In this document: piece by piece, positions 14,539 to 23,129 of the stretch
Layout: each line of letters opens with the position of its first letter
Numbering within the stretch: position 1 is the first letter of the stretch
Source: JACPIA01 sp964655995
GTDB lineage: Bacteria; Patescibacteriota; Minisyncoccia; Phycocordibacterales; XYD1-FULL-46-19
Assembly: GCA_964655995.1 (NCBI GenBank)
Contig: CAZZPK010000002.1
Span: forward strand, 1-64,000
Direction: 5' to 3'
Length of the DNA stretch: 64,000 nt
Notes under the pieces: generated by a model
What the model was told of the DNA's origin: nothing
The model's input: only the letters and a program-made list of their open reading frames with translations
Database searches by the model: none
Made by a program: the position numbers and the translations under genes

Positions 14539-15133
14539 ACGGCTTTATTTTAGCAAAATCGGCCAGTAAAGTGGGTTTGAGTGCTTGATTGTAAATCGCC
14601 GCCGCCGGGTGATACAAGGCGATCACTGTCAGCGGGCCGTAAGGCGCCCGGCCTTCGAGGATTTGGCCGTGCAATTTACTGATCGTCTGCGAGAGATAAG
14701 GTTCGCCGATACCGGCATACTCCAACACAAAGCGCAGTGAGAAGCGACCCAAAGTAGCCACCACTCGCGGCTTAATGATCGCCAATTGCTGGGCCAAGTA
14801 GGGACCATAAGCCTCGATCTCATGGGGCCAGGGGTCGCGATTGGCCGGCGGGCGATCTTTGATTAAATTGGTAACATACACTTTTTGCCGATCTAAGCCG
14901 ATGGAGCCAAACAATTCGTCTAAAATTTTGCCCGCCCGGCCACAAAAAGGTCGTCCGGTCTTGGCCTCGGTCTCGCCGGGCGCCTCCCCCACACACACCA
15001 ATCGGGCCTCGTGATTACCCTCGCCAATAACCGGGAAATAGCGGTTGGCCTGCCGATACTCGTAAAGCGGCAGGGAGACATTAGTCAGCAACTCCTCTTT
15101 AATTTGTCTCAACTGCTCGGTATTGGAGGCCAT
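14528..15133 (-). CDS. Family 4-like uracil-DNA glycosylase lacking the Fe-S cysteines
   Basis: The 201-aa protein has the family 4 UDG motifs VGEAPGETEAKTGRPFCGRAG (motif A with the water-activating Glu), the NRDP stretch and the motif B His in ALYHPAAAIYN. Family members normally hold a 4Fe-4S cluster with four Cys. Here the equivalent positions are Asn18, Leu21, Asp93 (IKDRPP for the usual VKCRPP) and Tyr109 (IEAYGPYL for the usual C). Cys47 and Cys64 are elsewhere. ATG 15133 follows TATACT by 6 nt (leaderless). It is co-transcribed with xth. Confidence 0.88.
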   Translation of the reverse strand: MASNTEQLRQIKEELLTNVSLPLYEYRQANRYFPVIGEGNHEARLVCVGEAPGETEAKTGRPFCGRAGKILDELFGSIGLDRQKVYVTNLIKDRPPANRDPWPHEIEAYGPYLAQQLAIIKPRVVATLGRFSLRFVLEYAGIGEPYLSQTISKLHGQILEGRAPYGPLTVIALYHPAAAIYNQALKPTLLADFAKIKPYVA

Positions 15134-15155
15134 GGCGCCAGTATAATACAAAAAA

Positions 15156-15174
15156 CCCCCGCTTGGTGCGGGGG
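15156..15174 (-). terminator. Terminator of the Thr-rich protein gene
   Basis: On - cccccgc / gcggggg stems with a 5-nt loop are followed by TTTTTT. The -10 of the UDG gene comes directly after. Confidence 0.88.
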
Positions 15175-15186
15175 TAGTCTGCGAGC

Positions 15187-15369
15187 TTAGTTAGTAGCCT
15201 CGGTATTGGTAGTCGTGCCGGCGGTAGTATCTGTGCCAGCAGTGTTAGTATCAGTACCTGTGGTGGTGTCATCCGTGGTGGTAGTAGTGGTGGTACCTGA
15301 GTTTTGGTACCAAACAAAACCGCCGATTACCAAGATCAAAACAACCAAAACGATAATGAAATTTTTCAT
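15187..15369 (-). CDS. Small membrane-anchored Thr-rich protein
   Basis: The 60-aa protein begins with an uncleaved-looking transmembrane helix (MKNFIIVLVVLILVIGGFVWY) and continues with about 38 residues made almost only of Thr, Asp, Asn, Gly and Ala, ending TNTEATN. The tail is low complexity and probably exposed outside the cell, where it could be heavily modified or act as a spacer. No family is recognised. It is a single gene with its own terminator. Confidence 0.6.
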   Translation of the reverse strand: MKNFIIVLVVLILVIGGFVWYQNSGTTTTTTTDDTTTGTDTNTAGTDTTAGTTTNTEATN

Positions 15370-15473
15370 ATAGTGTCTAAAATACTTTGTATTTACAGTC
15401 TTTTTTCGACCTTGGCTGATTATAGTCTCTTTGGGTTAAAAAAGCAAACAGGAGTGATTAGGATAAAGCGGTT

Positions 15474-17819
15474 TTAACCTAAGTCCGCCCAGGTCAGGCC
15501 GCGCGCCGTCTCCACCTTAAGCGGCACCGCCTCGCGCCACACTCCCTCCATCGCCTCGCGGATAATCGGCTCGACTTGGTCGACCACCCCCTCCTCCACT
15601 TCATAAATCAATTCGTCGTGGACTTGTAGCAACAGGTGGGCCCGCTCAAGCAGGCCGGCTTGGCGGAGCGCCCGATCGGCACGGATCATCGCCAGCTTAA
15701 TAATGTCGGCGGCCGTGCCTTGGATGGGCGCGTTCATTGCCATGCGCTCCGCCTCGGCGCGGACAAACGGCAATTTGGACTTTAAACCGGCCAAATGGCG
15801 CCGCCGGCCAAAGTAAGTGGCGGTAAAGCCCTGACGGTAAGCATCACTTTTTACCTCGTCAAAATAATGCCTGATCCGTGGAAAGGTGCGGAAATAGTTG
15901 TCGTAAAATTGCTCGGCTTCCTCGCGCGTGCCGCCCAAATTGGCCCGCAAGGCATTAATGCCCATGCCATAAATGATGCCGAAATTGATCACTTTGGCCT
16001 GGCGGCGCATCTCTTTGGTAACCGCCTCGGGCGCCACCCCAAAAACACGCGAAGCCACCCCGGCGTGGACATCCTCGCCCTTGTTAAAAATCTCAATTAA
16101 AGCTGGGTCGCCAGACAATTGGGCCAATACCCTGATCTCGATTTGTGAGTAGTCGGCGCCCAGCCACTCGTGGCCGGGCGCTGCCACAAAACCGCGCCTG
16201 ATCTCCTCGCCGCGCTCACCGTGGGTGGGGACATTTTGGAGTCCGGGATTTTGCGAGGACATCCGGCCAGTGGCGGCGCCAGCCTGATTAAGCTTGGTGT
16301 GGAGACGCCCGGCGGCATCGGCCAACAAGGGCAACGGATCAACGTAAGTGCCGAGTAGTTTAGCAAGCTCACGGTACGCAAGTAGCTCATTAATAATCGG
16401 GTGGCTGTCCTTGAGCTTAAGCAGCTCCGACTCGCGGGTGGAGCGGGCGCCGCCGGCTGTTTTTTTAAGCCCTTTAACCGCCAGACCGAGACGATCAAAT
16501 AAGACCTCCCCCAACTGCTTGGGCGAGTTGATATTAAACTCGCCCCCGGCTAATTTGTAGATTTTAGTCTCAAGGGCTTTTAACTCCTCATGATAATGTT
16601 TGGATAATTTTTTAAAATGGTCGCGATCAATTAAAATACCGCGCATCTCCGCCGCCTTAATGATCGGCATAAGCGGCGCCTCAATCTCCTCCCACACTTT
16701 TAGCAAATCAGCTTGTTTTAATTTAGCCAGCAAAACTTTCTTGGCAGCTGCCACATCCTCGGCTTTAGTGTACTCCAAAACATCCGCATAGCTTGGCGTC
16801 GTCTGTTCTGAATCGAGAAGCCACAGCATTATTGATAATTCTTGCCAGCCGGCCGGGGAGGCAGCCGGCTGATCCGGGGCTTGGTCTAACGGCACGCCCA
16901 CCAAACTTTTAACGCGCGCCAATAAACTTTTGAACTCCAGTTGGGTAAAGAGCGCCTCGATCGGAGACAGGTCGAAACTCTCGCGCCAAGTTTGCTCCGG
17001 CAATTTAAACTCGATCGGCGCATCACGGCGGATCGTGGCGAGGGTTTTGGAAAAGAGCGCCTCCTCCTCACCCTCAGTCAGTAAATTAATTATCCGGTCA
17101 GTTAACTTTAGCTCTTTAAACACATTTTTATCTTTTTTAAGCGCCTGATACAGCGCCTCGATGGTGCCGAATTTTTGGATCAAAATGGTGGCCGTCTTCT
17201 CACCAATACCGGCAATGCCGATAATGTTGTCGGACGGATCGCCTCGCAAGCCTTTGTAGTCCGGCAAATATTTGGGCGCAAAGCCGAAACGCGACACCAC
17301 CTCGGCCTCGTCGTACAAAATAGTGTCGTTAATCCCCTTTTTTAAGGTATACACTTGGACCCGCTCGCCCGCGACTAGCTGCATAGTATCCATATCACCC
17401 GAGGCGATGATAATTCTCAAGTTTTTGTCGCCAGCCAGCTCAGCGACAATAGTGCCGATGATATCGTCGGCCTCAAAACCCGGCTGATCGTAAATCGGCA
17501 CCCCGAAAGCGGCAAAAATCTCGCGCGAGCGCTCCAGCTGGGCCACCAGCGCGGGATCGGCCTTGACCCGGCCGGCCTTGTACTCATCGTAAATCTGCTT
17601 GCGAAAAGTGGGTGCCGCCAAGTCGTAACAGGCCGCCACGTAGTCGGGCTTAAGCTCGGCTAAAATTTTAATGAGCATCGCCGCCAAGCCATAGAGCGCC
17701 CCGGTCGGCTCGCCGCTTGAGGTGGTAAAGTCGGGCAGAGCGTGATAGGCCCGATGCAAAATGGCATGGGCGTCAAACAAAACCATTGTTTTAGTTTTAT
17801 TGGCCGATTTTTTGGTCAT
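15474..17819 (-). CDS. polA: DNA polymerase I
   Basis: The 781-aa protein begins with a complete 5'-3' exonuclease domain (VLFDAHAILHRAYHALPDF; the acidic FEADDIIGTIVA; GDPSDNIIGIAGIGEKTA). The 3'-5' exonuclease region is short and I find no DEDD motifs. The polymerase domain is intact: TGRMSSQNPGLQNVP, motif A DYSQIEIRVLAQLSGD, motif B RRQAKVINFGIIYGMG, motif C QVHDELIYEV. Start ATG 17819 (MTKKSANKTK) is chosen over the longer frame; it overlaps the 3' end of tsaE by 23 bp, so both are in one operon. Confidence 0.95.
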   Translation of the reverse strand: MTKKSANKTKTMVLFDAHAILHRAYHALPDFTTSSGEPTGALYGLAAMLIKILAELKPDYVAACYDLAAPTFRKQIYDEYKAGRVKADPALVAQLERSREIFAAFGVPIYDQPGFEADDIIGTIVAELAGDKNLRIIIASGDMDTMQLVAGERVQVYTLKKGINDTILYDEAEVVSRFGFAPKYLPDYKGLRGDPSDNIIGIAGIGEKTATILIQKFGTIEALYQALKKDKNVFKELKLTDRIINLLTEGEEEALFSKTLATIRRDAPIEFKLPEQTWRESFDLSPIEALFTQLEFKSLLARVKSLVGVPLDQAPDQPAASPAGWQELSIMLWLLDSEQTTPSYADVLEYTKAEDVAAAKKVLLAKLKQADLLKVWEEIEAPLMPIIKAAEMRGILIDRDHFKKLSKHYHEELKALETKIYKLAGGEFNINSPKQLGEVLFDRLGLAVKGLKKTAGGARSTRESELLKLKDSHPIINELLAYRELAKLLGTYVDPLPLLADAAGRLHTKLNQAGAATGRMSSQNPGLQNVPTHGERGEEIRRGFVAAPGHEWLGADYSQIEIRVLAQLSGDPALIEIFNKGEDVHAGVASRVFGVAPEAVTKEMRRQAKVINFGIIYGMGINALRANLGGTREEAEQFYDNYFRTFPRIRHYFDEVKSDAYRQGFTATYFGRRRHLAGLKSKLPFVRAEAERMAMNAPIQGTAADIIKLAMIRADRALRQAGLLERAHLLLQVHDELIYEVEEGVVDQVEPIIREAMEGVWREAVPLKVETARGLTWADLG

Positions 17820-18246
17820 AATCAATTTCGCGCGTTTTATCGTCAACAAATTTAAACGCCAATTGCAAATCCGGCGCAGGCAAAACGCCGTCCACCCGCT
17901 CCGGCCACTCAAGCACCAGCAAGGTATTGGGGCTGGCCAACCACTCACTAAAACCCAATTTGGTCAACTCGTCTCCATCCTCCAGGCGGTAGCAGTCGAC
18001 GTGCATCAATTTTTGCCAGCCGGCCTGATCGATCTCGTATGTTTTTTGGATGACAAAAGTAGGGCTCGTCACCGGCAAATCAAGGCCGAGCGCGCGGGCC
18101 AAACTTTGGGTAAAAGTGGTTTTGCCGGTGCCCAAATCGCCGACCAAAAAGACAGTGGTCGCCCGCCGCGGATCGGGCTTTAACTGAGAGATAATTTGGC
18201 GGGCCAAGGCCGCTGTGTCGGCCGGACTCCGGCTGATTAGAGGCAT
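17797..18246 (-). CDS. tsaE: tRNA t6A synthesis ATPase TsaE
   Basis: TsaE is the ATPase of the TsaBDE complex that makes threonylcarbamoyl-adenosine at position 37 of ANN-decoding tRNAs. The 149-aa protein shows Walker A GDLGTGKTTFTQSLARALG, switch I SPTFVIQKTYE, the MHVDCYRLED strand and Walker B-like TLLVLEWPERV. The length is normal. tsaB and tsaD are not in the window. It is the first gene of the tsaE-polA pair. Confidence 0.93.
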   Translation of the reverse strand: MPLISRSPADTAALARQIISQLKPDPRRATTVFLVGDLGTGKTTFTQSLARALGLDLPVTSPTFVIQKTYEIDQAGWQKLMHVDCYRLEDGDELTKLGFSEWLASPNTLLVLEWPERVDGVLPAPDLQLAFKFVDDKTREIDYDQKIGQ

Positions 18247-18281
18247 ACGCCAATCTTAACACAAAACAAAAGGGTAAATGG

Positions 18282-19523
18282 TTAATTGACAGACAGCTGA
18301 TTAAGTTTTTCCTTTGTTTGTTCGCCGACTAAGCCCCGCTCGCCGTTAATGCCATATTTGTTTTGGAAAATATCAAGCGACGCCTTGGTGCAGGGGCCGA
18401 TAATGCCCGTGCGGGCACAATCGTTTTTGCTTTTGCCATTGGGTGGATAAACGCCGTCAAAAATTAAGGCGGTCTGCAAAGCCAGAACGTCGAGTGGCGC
18501 CGGACGACTTTTAGTTAAAAAATTATCCCAATCGTGTGGTATTAACAAAGTGCCGTATGATTTAACCAATTCACTTTCATTAAAAAAGTCCTCGAGGCCG
18601 AGATAGGTTTGAAAAGCAAGATCCTTCAACACCGAACTGCGGAGCGCCGGGTCCTGGAATTGCGGCTCGTAAATGTAGCCGTATTCGATCAGCACACTCG
18701 CAGCGTCGGAGCCGTTATTAACCCCGACAGCAATCAGTTCCGGCTCGTCGATAATCCCCACCGCCTCTCCGGGAAGATTGCTGACTGGATTATATTTAGC
18801 CAAACGCTTAAAAACACTGTCGGCTACTGCTTTAGTGGCCTCGCTGTTGCCGTACTGGCTGGCCGGAACATAAATCGCAAAACCGGAATACTCGCCCGGG
18901 CGATTAGTATTGGAGCGCTTGTAATCGTTAAAATGGATGTGGATGGCGATGTCGATATTGTTCTCATTAGACCATTTAGTCAAACCGTACAGACGGACCG
19001 CCGCATCGGGTGGCGCATCGTTGTGGACTACCGTCGAAAAAGTCCTGGTGGTTGAGCCAAGAGCAACCAGCCGGGAAAACTCCTCATGAAGCAGGCGCCG
19101 CCATTCGACAATATCGTCCCAATTATTTTGGTAATAGGCCGCAAACTCCGGACTCCACGCTTTATCGTCGCGGGTGACAAATACTTGATAGTGCGGATTA
19201 TGCTCCAGAATTTTTTGCAAAAACTGGGCCAGCTCCACCGCCATATCGCGCTCTTTTAAGGAGCGGTACTCGGCGCCGCCAAAATTAGGCTCATGCCCCG
19301 GGACGATTAAAATCCGAACTTTATTAGGTTTAGCGTGGTAGTTAGCCTTTATTTGAGCAGTGGTTTTAAAATTATGGCTCAAAACAACGGCCGCCAATTG
19401 ATTGGCTGTTTTATCTAAGCCGATTAAAACAATGTTTACTTGCCTAGGGAAAAAATAAATCAAGACCAACAACAAAAACAACAGCGAGCTAGTGGCGACG
19501 ATTAAAAATTTTGGTGACTGCAC
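18282..19523 (-). CDS. N-acetylmuramoyl-L-alanine amidase with peptidoglycan-binding domain
   Basis: The enzyme cuts the bond between MurNAc and the stem peptide. An N-terminal membrane anchor (FLIVATSSLLFLLLVLIYFF) is followed by an Amidase_3 domain: zinc His in ILIVPGHEPNFGG, the Glu in EYRSLKERDMAVELA, and the second His in AIHIHFND, then a C-terminal peptidoglycan-binding repeat (DVLALQTALIF.., FQNKYGINGERGLVGEQTKEKL). I choose GTG 19523 because TATAAT ends 10 nt upstream; the longer frame to 19574 would run through the terminator hairpin of the lipoprotein gene. Confidence 0.88.
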   Translation of the reverse strand: MQSPKFLIVATSSLLFLLLVLIYFFPRQVNIVLIGLDKTANQLAAVVLSHNFKTTAQIKANYHAKPNKVRILIVPGHEPNFGGAEYRSLKERDMAVELAQFLQKILEHNPHYQVFVTRDDKAWSPEFAAYYQNNWDDIVEWRRLLHEEFSRLVALGSTTRTFSTVVHNDAPPDAAVRLYGLTKWSNENNIDIAIHIHFNDYKRSNTNRPGEYSGFAIYVPASQYGNSEATKAVADSVFKRLAKYNPVSNLPGEAVGIIDEPELIAVGVNNGSDAASVLIEYGYIYEPQFQDPALRSSVLKDLAFQTYLGLEDFFNESELVKSYGTLLIPHDWDNFLTKSRPAPLDVLALQTALIFDGVYPPNGKSKNDCARTGIIGPCTKASLDIFQNKYGINGERGLVGEQTKEKLNQLSVN

Positions 19524-19533
19524 AGTAAAATTT

Positions 19534-19539
19534 ATTATA
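19534..19539 (-). promoter_or_regulatory. -10 of the amidase gene
   Basis: TATAAT on the minus strand, 10 nt before GTG 19523. The leader would be about 3 nt. Confidence 0.5.
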
Positions 19540-19549
19540 CAACACAAAA

Positions 19550-19583
19550 GGGTGTCCGCCGGTTTTACAACCATCGGACACCC
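19550..19583 (-). terminator. Terminator of the lipoprotein gene
   Basis: The 9-bp arms gggtgtccg/cggacaccc are followed on - by TTTTGTGTT. It lies 12 bp after the lipoprotein stop. Confidence 0.85.
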
Positions 19584-19594
19584 GTATAAATTTT

Positions 19595-20062
19595 TCAGCG
19601 GTTAGACCGAGCCCGCTGGATACCACGGATTATATCCCTGGAGATATTTTCCGCAGCATCCAGACGCTGCTCGCGCAGGCGTTGCTTCGCCCGTTCGCGA
19701 TCGCGTTCAAGCCTAGCTTGCTCCCGCTCGCGTTCGCGCCGGCGCTGTTCGTAGGCCCGTTGGCGCGCGGCGGCTGCCTTGGCAGCATCCTCATGGATCT
19801 CCACCGCCGCCTCGGTTTCGATCTCAATCCTCTCGTTATTCACTTCGAGGACCTCAATCGCCTGCTCCGGCGCAAAAGCTTGCCCGCCGGTCAGGGTCAA
19901 AGCAGCCGAGGTGGTATTTACCGTCACCCCATTGTTATGGGGCACCGACACCACCTGTCCCGTCTTGATGCTCACAATGGAGCCATCGGGCTTTTGAGTG
20001 TACAAATTCGCGCACCCACCCGCCGTCAGCGCCACAAAAACCAAAATCACAAGGTGCTTCAT
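19595..20062 (-). CDS. Putative small lipoprotein with charged helical tail
   Basis: The 155-aa protein has a lipoprotein-like signal peptide, MKHLVILVFVALTAGGC, whose Cys would be lipidated, then a strand-rich domain (DGSIVSIKTGQVVSVPHNNGVTV) and a long helix dense in Arg and Glu (RRREREREQARLERDRER). No family is recognised. It has the best promoter of its class (perfect -35 and -10), a leader with Shine-Dalgarno AGGAGG, and its own terminator, and so belongs with the Shine-Dalgarno-led genes and not the leaderless core genes. Confidence 0.7.
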   Translation of the reverse strand: MKHLVILVFVALTAGGCANLYTQKPDGSIVSIKTGQVVSVPHNNGVTVNTTSAALTLTGGQAFAPEQAIEVLEVNNERIEIETEAAVEIHEDAAKAAAARQRAYEQRRREREREQARLERDRERAKQRLREQRLDAAENISRDIIRGIQRARSNR

Positions 20063-20124
20063 TTCCGTCCCTCCTATATTCTTGGGCCCAATTGCCCATT
20101 ACCCTTCAGTCGTATCTACCCCCC

Positions 20125-20153
20125 ATTATACACCCACCAAGCCTGTTTGTCAA
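20125..20153 (-). promoter_or_regulatory. Perfect sigma70-type promoter of the lipoprotein gene
   Basis: On - TTGACA (20153-20148), 17 bp, TATAAT (20130-20125), then a leader of about 55 nt ending in AGGAGGGACGGAA before ATG. Confidence 0.9.
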
Positions 20154-20262
20154 GCTTGCCCCGTGGTGTCCTCACTTTACGGGGTTATCCCCAGGTTACG
20201 CACTAGCCAGTTTGGGGGTTAGTGCTAGGAATAAGGAGAGATTCTGCGATACAATATAAAGA

Positions 20263-21951
20263 ATGCCCAACTTTAACGATGACAGCCAATTGCGGCGGGT
20301 TGACGATCTCCGTCTTAAGGAGGCCGAGAAGCTCTCGCAGTTATTGGCCGAGAAATATCATCTCCCTTATCTTGATCTTTCCCAAACTGCCATCAACACC
20401 GACGCTCTGCGCCTTATCCCCGAGAGCGAGGCTCGCGCCGCCGGTATCGCCGCCTTTAAATTGACCGGTCGCACATTGTCGCTTGCCATCATCTCGCCCA
20501 ATAATGAAAAGTTAAAGGGTATTTTGGACGATTTGAAGCAAAAAAATTTCACCATCAGCTTGTACTTGGCCTCCGAGATCGGCGTCGAGCGCGCCTGGGA
20601 GCGTTACAGCGAGATCTCCCGCTCCGAGCGCGCCACCGCCGGCTTAATTGAAATTTCCGACGAGGTGATCACTGAGTCGCTACCGCAAATTAAAAATTTG
20701 CTGGACGTTAAACAACTCCTCGACCAAGAGGCGGAAAAAACGATCAAAGAGGGTGGTATTACCGGCATTGTCGAGCTTATTTTGGCCGGCGCTTTGGCCA
20801 CCGAGGCCTCCGATATCCACCTGGAGCCGGAGGAGGCGGATATTCGCCTGCGCTACCGCTTGGACGGCGTTTTAGAGGACATCACTCATTTTGAGAGCAA
20901 AGTTTACCGCCAAGTAAGCTCGCGCATCAAGTTGATGTCCGGCCTAAAGTTAAATATCACCCAAAGCGCCCAGGACGGCCGCTTTAGCATCAAGGTCGGC
21001 GGTGAGGAGATCGAGATCCGCACCTCGGTCTTGCCTGGCGCTTATGGCGAGACGATTGTGATGCGCGTGCTAAATCCCAAGGCGATTGCCGTTTCTTTTA
21101 CCGAGCTCGGTATGGAGCCGCAATTATTTGAGATTTTTAGCCGCGAGATCAAAAAGCCTAACGGTCTCATCCTCCTGACCGGCCCCACCGGCTCCGGCAA
21201 AACCACCACCCTGTATGCCTTTTTGCGCGAGATCAATTCGCCGGAGAGTAAAATCATCACCATTGAGGATCCGATCGAGTACCACTTGGACGGCGTGAGC
21301 CAAACTCAAGTCAATCGGGCCAAAAAGTACACTTTCCTCTCCGGTTTGCGCGCCGCCTTGCGCCAAGACCCGGACGTAATCATGGTCGGCGAGATCCGCG
21401 ACGCCGAGACGGCCAAAATCGCCATCAATTCCGCCCTTACCGGCCACTTGGTGCTCTCCACCCTGCACACCAATAATGCCGCCGGCACCATCCCCCGTTT
21501 AATTGATTTAGGGATCAATCCCAAGATTATGAGTTCGTCGCTCACGGTGGCCGCCGCCCAGCGCTTGGTGCGCAAACTCTGCCTCAAATGCCGCAAAGAG
21601 CAGGCGCCCGAGCCCGCCCAAACAGAGCTGATCAATCGGGTGTTGGCCGGCGTCAAAGCCAAGCGGCCGGAGTTTGATCCGCCGGCGATAAAATTATGGG
21701 CGCCCGTCGGCTGCGAGGCTTGCCACGAGACCGGCTACAAGGGCCGCATTGGCATCTTTGAGGCTATTTTGATGGATGACGCCATCGCCCAAGTGGCCAC
21801 CGCCAATCCGAGTGAAAAGGAAATCGTCTTGGCCGCCAAACCGCAAAAAATGCTCGATATGCGCGAGGATGGCGTCCTTAAAGTTTTGGCCGGCGTAACC
21901 GCCTTGCCGGAACTCGGCCGAGTAATCGACGTTAATGCCCCGTTCTTTTAA
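20263..21951 (+). CDS. pilB: Type IV pilus assembly ATPase PilB
   Basis: The 562-aa GspE/PilB-type hexameric ATPase powers pilus polymerisation. Visible are the N-terminal MshEN-like region (LAEKYHLPYLDLSQ), an Asp box (ASDIHLEPEE), Walker A LTGPTGSGKTTTLY, the Walker B-like DPDVIMVGEIRDAETA, the His box GHLVLSTLHTNNA, and a tetracysteine zinc site (CLKC about residue 443; CEAC about 484). ATG 20263 comes 7 nt after TACAAT (leaderless). The partners pilM-N-O are at 0-2.6 kb. No PilT-like retraction ATPase or PilC is seen. Confidence 0.93.
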   Translation: MPNFNDDSQLRRVDDLRLKEAEKLSQLLAEKYHLPYLDLSQTAINTDALRLIPESEARAAGIAAFKLTGRTLSLAIISPNNEKLKGILDDLKQKNFTISLYLASEIGVERAWERYSEISRSERATAGLIEISDEVITESLPQIKNLLDVKQLLDQEAEKTIKEGGITGIVELILAGALATEASDIHLEPEEADIRLRYRLDGVLEDITHFESKVYRQVSSRIKLMSGLKLNITQSAQDGRFSIKVGGEEIEIRTSVLPGAYGETIVMRVLNPKAIAVSFTELGMEPQLFEIFSREIKKPNGLILLTGPTGSGKTTTLYAFLREINSPESKIITIEDPIEYHLDGVSQTQVNRAKKYTFLSGLRAALRQDPDVIMVGEIRDAETAKIAINSALTGHLVLSTLHTNNAAGTIPRLIDLGINPKIMSSSLTVAAAQRLVRKLCLKCRKEQAPEPAQTELINRVLAGVKAKRPEFDPPAIKLWAPVGCEACHETGYKGRIGIFEAILMDDAIAQVATANPSEKEIVLAAKPQKMLDMREDGVLKVLAGVTALPELGRVIDVNAPFF

Positions 21952-22124
21952 AATCAAACTTAGAACCCTCTAAGCAACCCCTTCAATAGTGCTATTAAAG
22001 TTAGGAAAATCCCCCAGGATAGCCCTCGTAACGCCCGCCGAAGCGGGCAACCAAAGCGTCCTGTCGGATAGACCCGTACGAGACGTCGCCGTCTCAATTG
22101 CTTAGAGGGTTCTCGGTTTGATTT
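21951..22124. other. Structured element bounded by 27-nt imperfect inverted repeats
   Basis: The arms 21951-21977 and 22098-22124 are complementary over 27 nt with two mismatches. Inside are hairpins aatag/ctatt, cccgc-cgaa-gcggg, gagacg-tcgc-cgtctc, and a long-range pair ctcgta/tacgag that encloses the central part. It contains no gene. It may be a structured RNA (6S-like closing stem) or a small MITE-like insertion between pilB and ruvB; I match it to no known RNA family. The left arm begins in the pilB stop codon. Confidence 0.65.
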
Positions 22125-22157
22125 AAACTATTGCCATGTTAGCATAAAACAAATTAT

Positions 22158-23129
22158 ATGTCAAGAGAGACGACCGATAATAATTATCTCGACAAATCAC
22201 TGCGCCCGACGGCGTGGAGTGATTATATCGGTCAGGAGCCGATCAAGCAAAATTTGCAAATTCTCATCAACGCCGCCCGGGAGCGCGGCCACCCGCCGGA
22301 GCATCTCTTGTTTTACGGGCCGCCCGGCTTGGGCAAAACCACTCTCGCCCACCTAATCGCCAAAGAGATGGGCGCTCAAATCAAAGTCACTTCCGGTCCC
22401 GCGATCGAAAAGGTGGGCGATTTGGCTTCAATTTTAACCAATTTATCGCCGGGCGACATTTTATTTATCGACGAGGTTCACCGGCTTAATAAATTGATCG
22501 AGGAGGTCTTATACCCGGCAATGGAGTCCGGTTCGCTCAATATTATTTTAGGTAAAGGGCCGGGCGCGCGCGTCATCCAGCTTGATTTGCCCCCATTCAC
22601 TTTAGTGGCCGCTACTACGCGCCTAGCCTTGCTATCAGCGCCCTTGCGCTCCCGCTTCTCCGGCGGCACTTTCCGCCTGGAGCTGTACCAGCCGGAGGAA
22701 ATTGCCACCATTATCCAGCGCTCGGCCCGCTTGCTGGCCATTGAGCTGGCCGGCGAGGCGGCCCAAGCCATTGCCGAGCGGAGCCGCTGTACACCCCGCA
22801 TCGCCAATCATTTACTCAAGCGTTGCCGCGATTTTGCCCAAGTAAGCAAAAAGACTTTAGACCGCGAGGTGGTCAATGAGTGTCTGGCTATGCTCGGGCT
22901 AGACTCTTTGGGCCTGTCGGCGGCCGATCGCCTACTTTTGGCCACTCTGGCCGACAAATTTGGCGGCGGACCGGTGGGAGTGGGCACCTTGGCTACTGCG
23001 CTATCAGAAGAGGAGGACACCATTCAGGACGTCCATGAGCCTTATTTAATTCAATTGGGATTACTGGAGCGGACGCCGCGCGGCCGAGTGATCACTACCC
23101 GCGGCTACCAGCACTTAGGCCGATTATGA
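22158..23129 (+). CDS. ruvB: Holliday junction helicase motor RuvB
   Basis: RuvB is the AAA+ motor that drives branch migration with RuvA. The 323-aa protein shows LRPTAWSDYIGQEPIKQNL, Walker A FYGPPGLGKTTLAH, Walker B ILFIDEVHRLN, the sensor LVAATTRLALLSAPLRSRF, the Arg finger region, and the C-terminal winged-helix LGLLERTPRGRVITTRGY. Its ATG overlaps nothing upstream and lacks a Shine-Dalgarno; a weak TGTTAGCAT lies 12 nt before it. ruvC overlaps its end by 4 bp. Confidence 0.96.
   Translation: MSRETTDNNYLDKSLRPTAWSDYIGQEPIKQNLQILINAARERGHPPEHLLFYGPPGLGKTTLAHLIAKEMGAQIKVTSGPAIEKVGDLASILTNLSPGDILFIDEVHRLNKLIEEVLYPAMESGSLNIILGKGPGARVIQLDLPPFTLVAATTRLALLSAPLRSRFSGGTFRLELYQPEEIATIIQRSARLLAIELAGEAAQAIAERSRCTPRIANHLLKRCRDFAQVSKKTLDREVVNECLAMLGLDSLGLSAADRLLLATLADKFGGGPVGVGTLATALSEEEDTIQDVHEPYLIQLGLLERTPRGRVITTRGYQHLGRL

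Noticed and set aside
19655..19800. Arg/Glu-rich repeats of the lipoprotein gene as a DNA repeat array
   Set aside because: The triplets follow codon structure of a charged helix. No tandem unit is conserved at DNA level.
21951..22124. Structured element as 4.5S RNA, tmRNA or RNase P RNA
   Set aside because: I do not find the SRP domain IV motif, a tRNA-like end with tag frame, or the conserved RNase P core on either strand.
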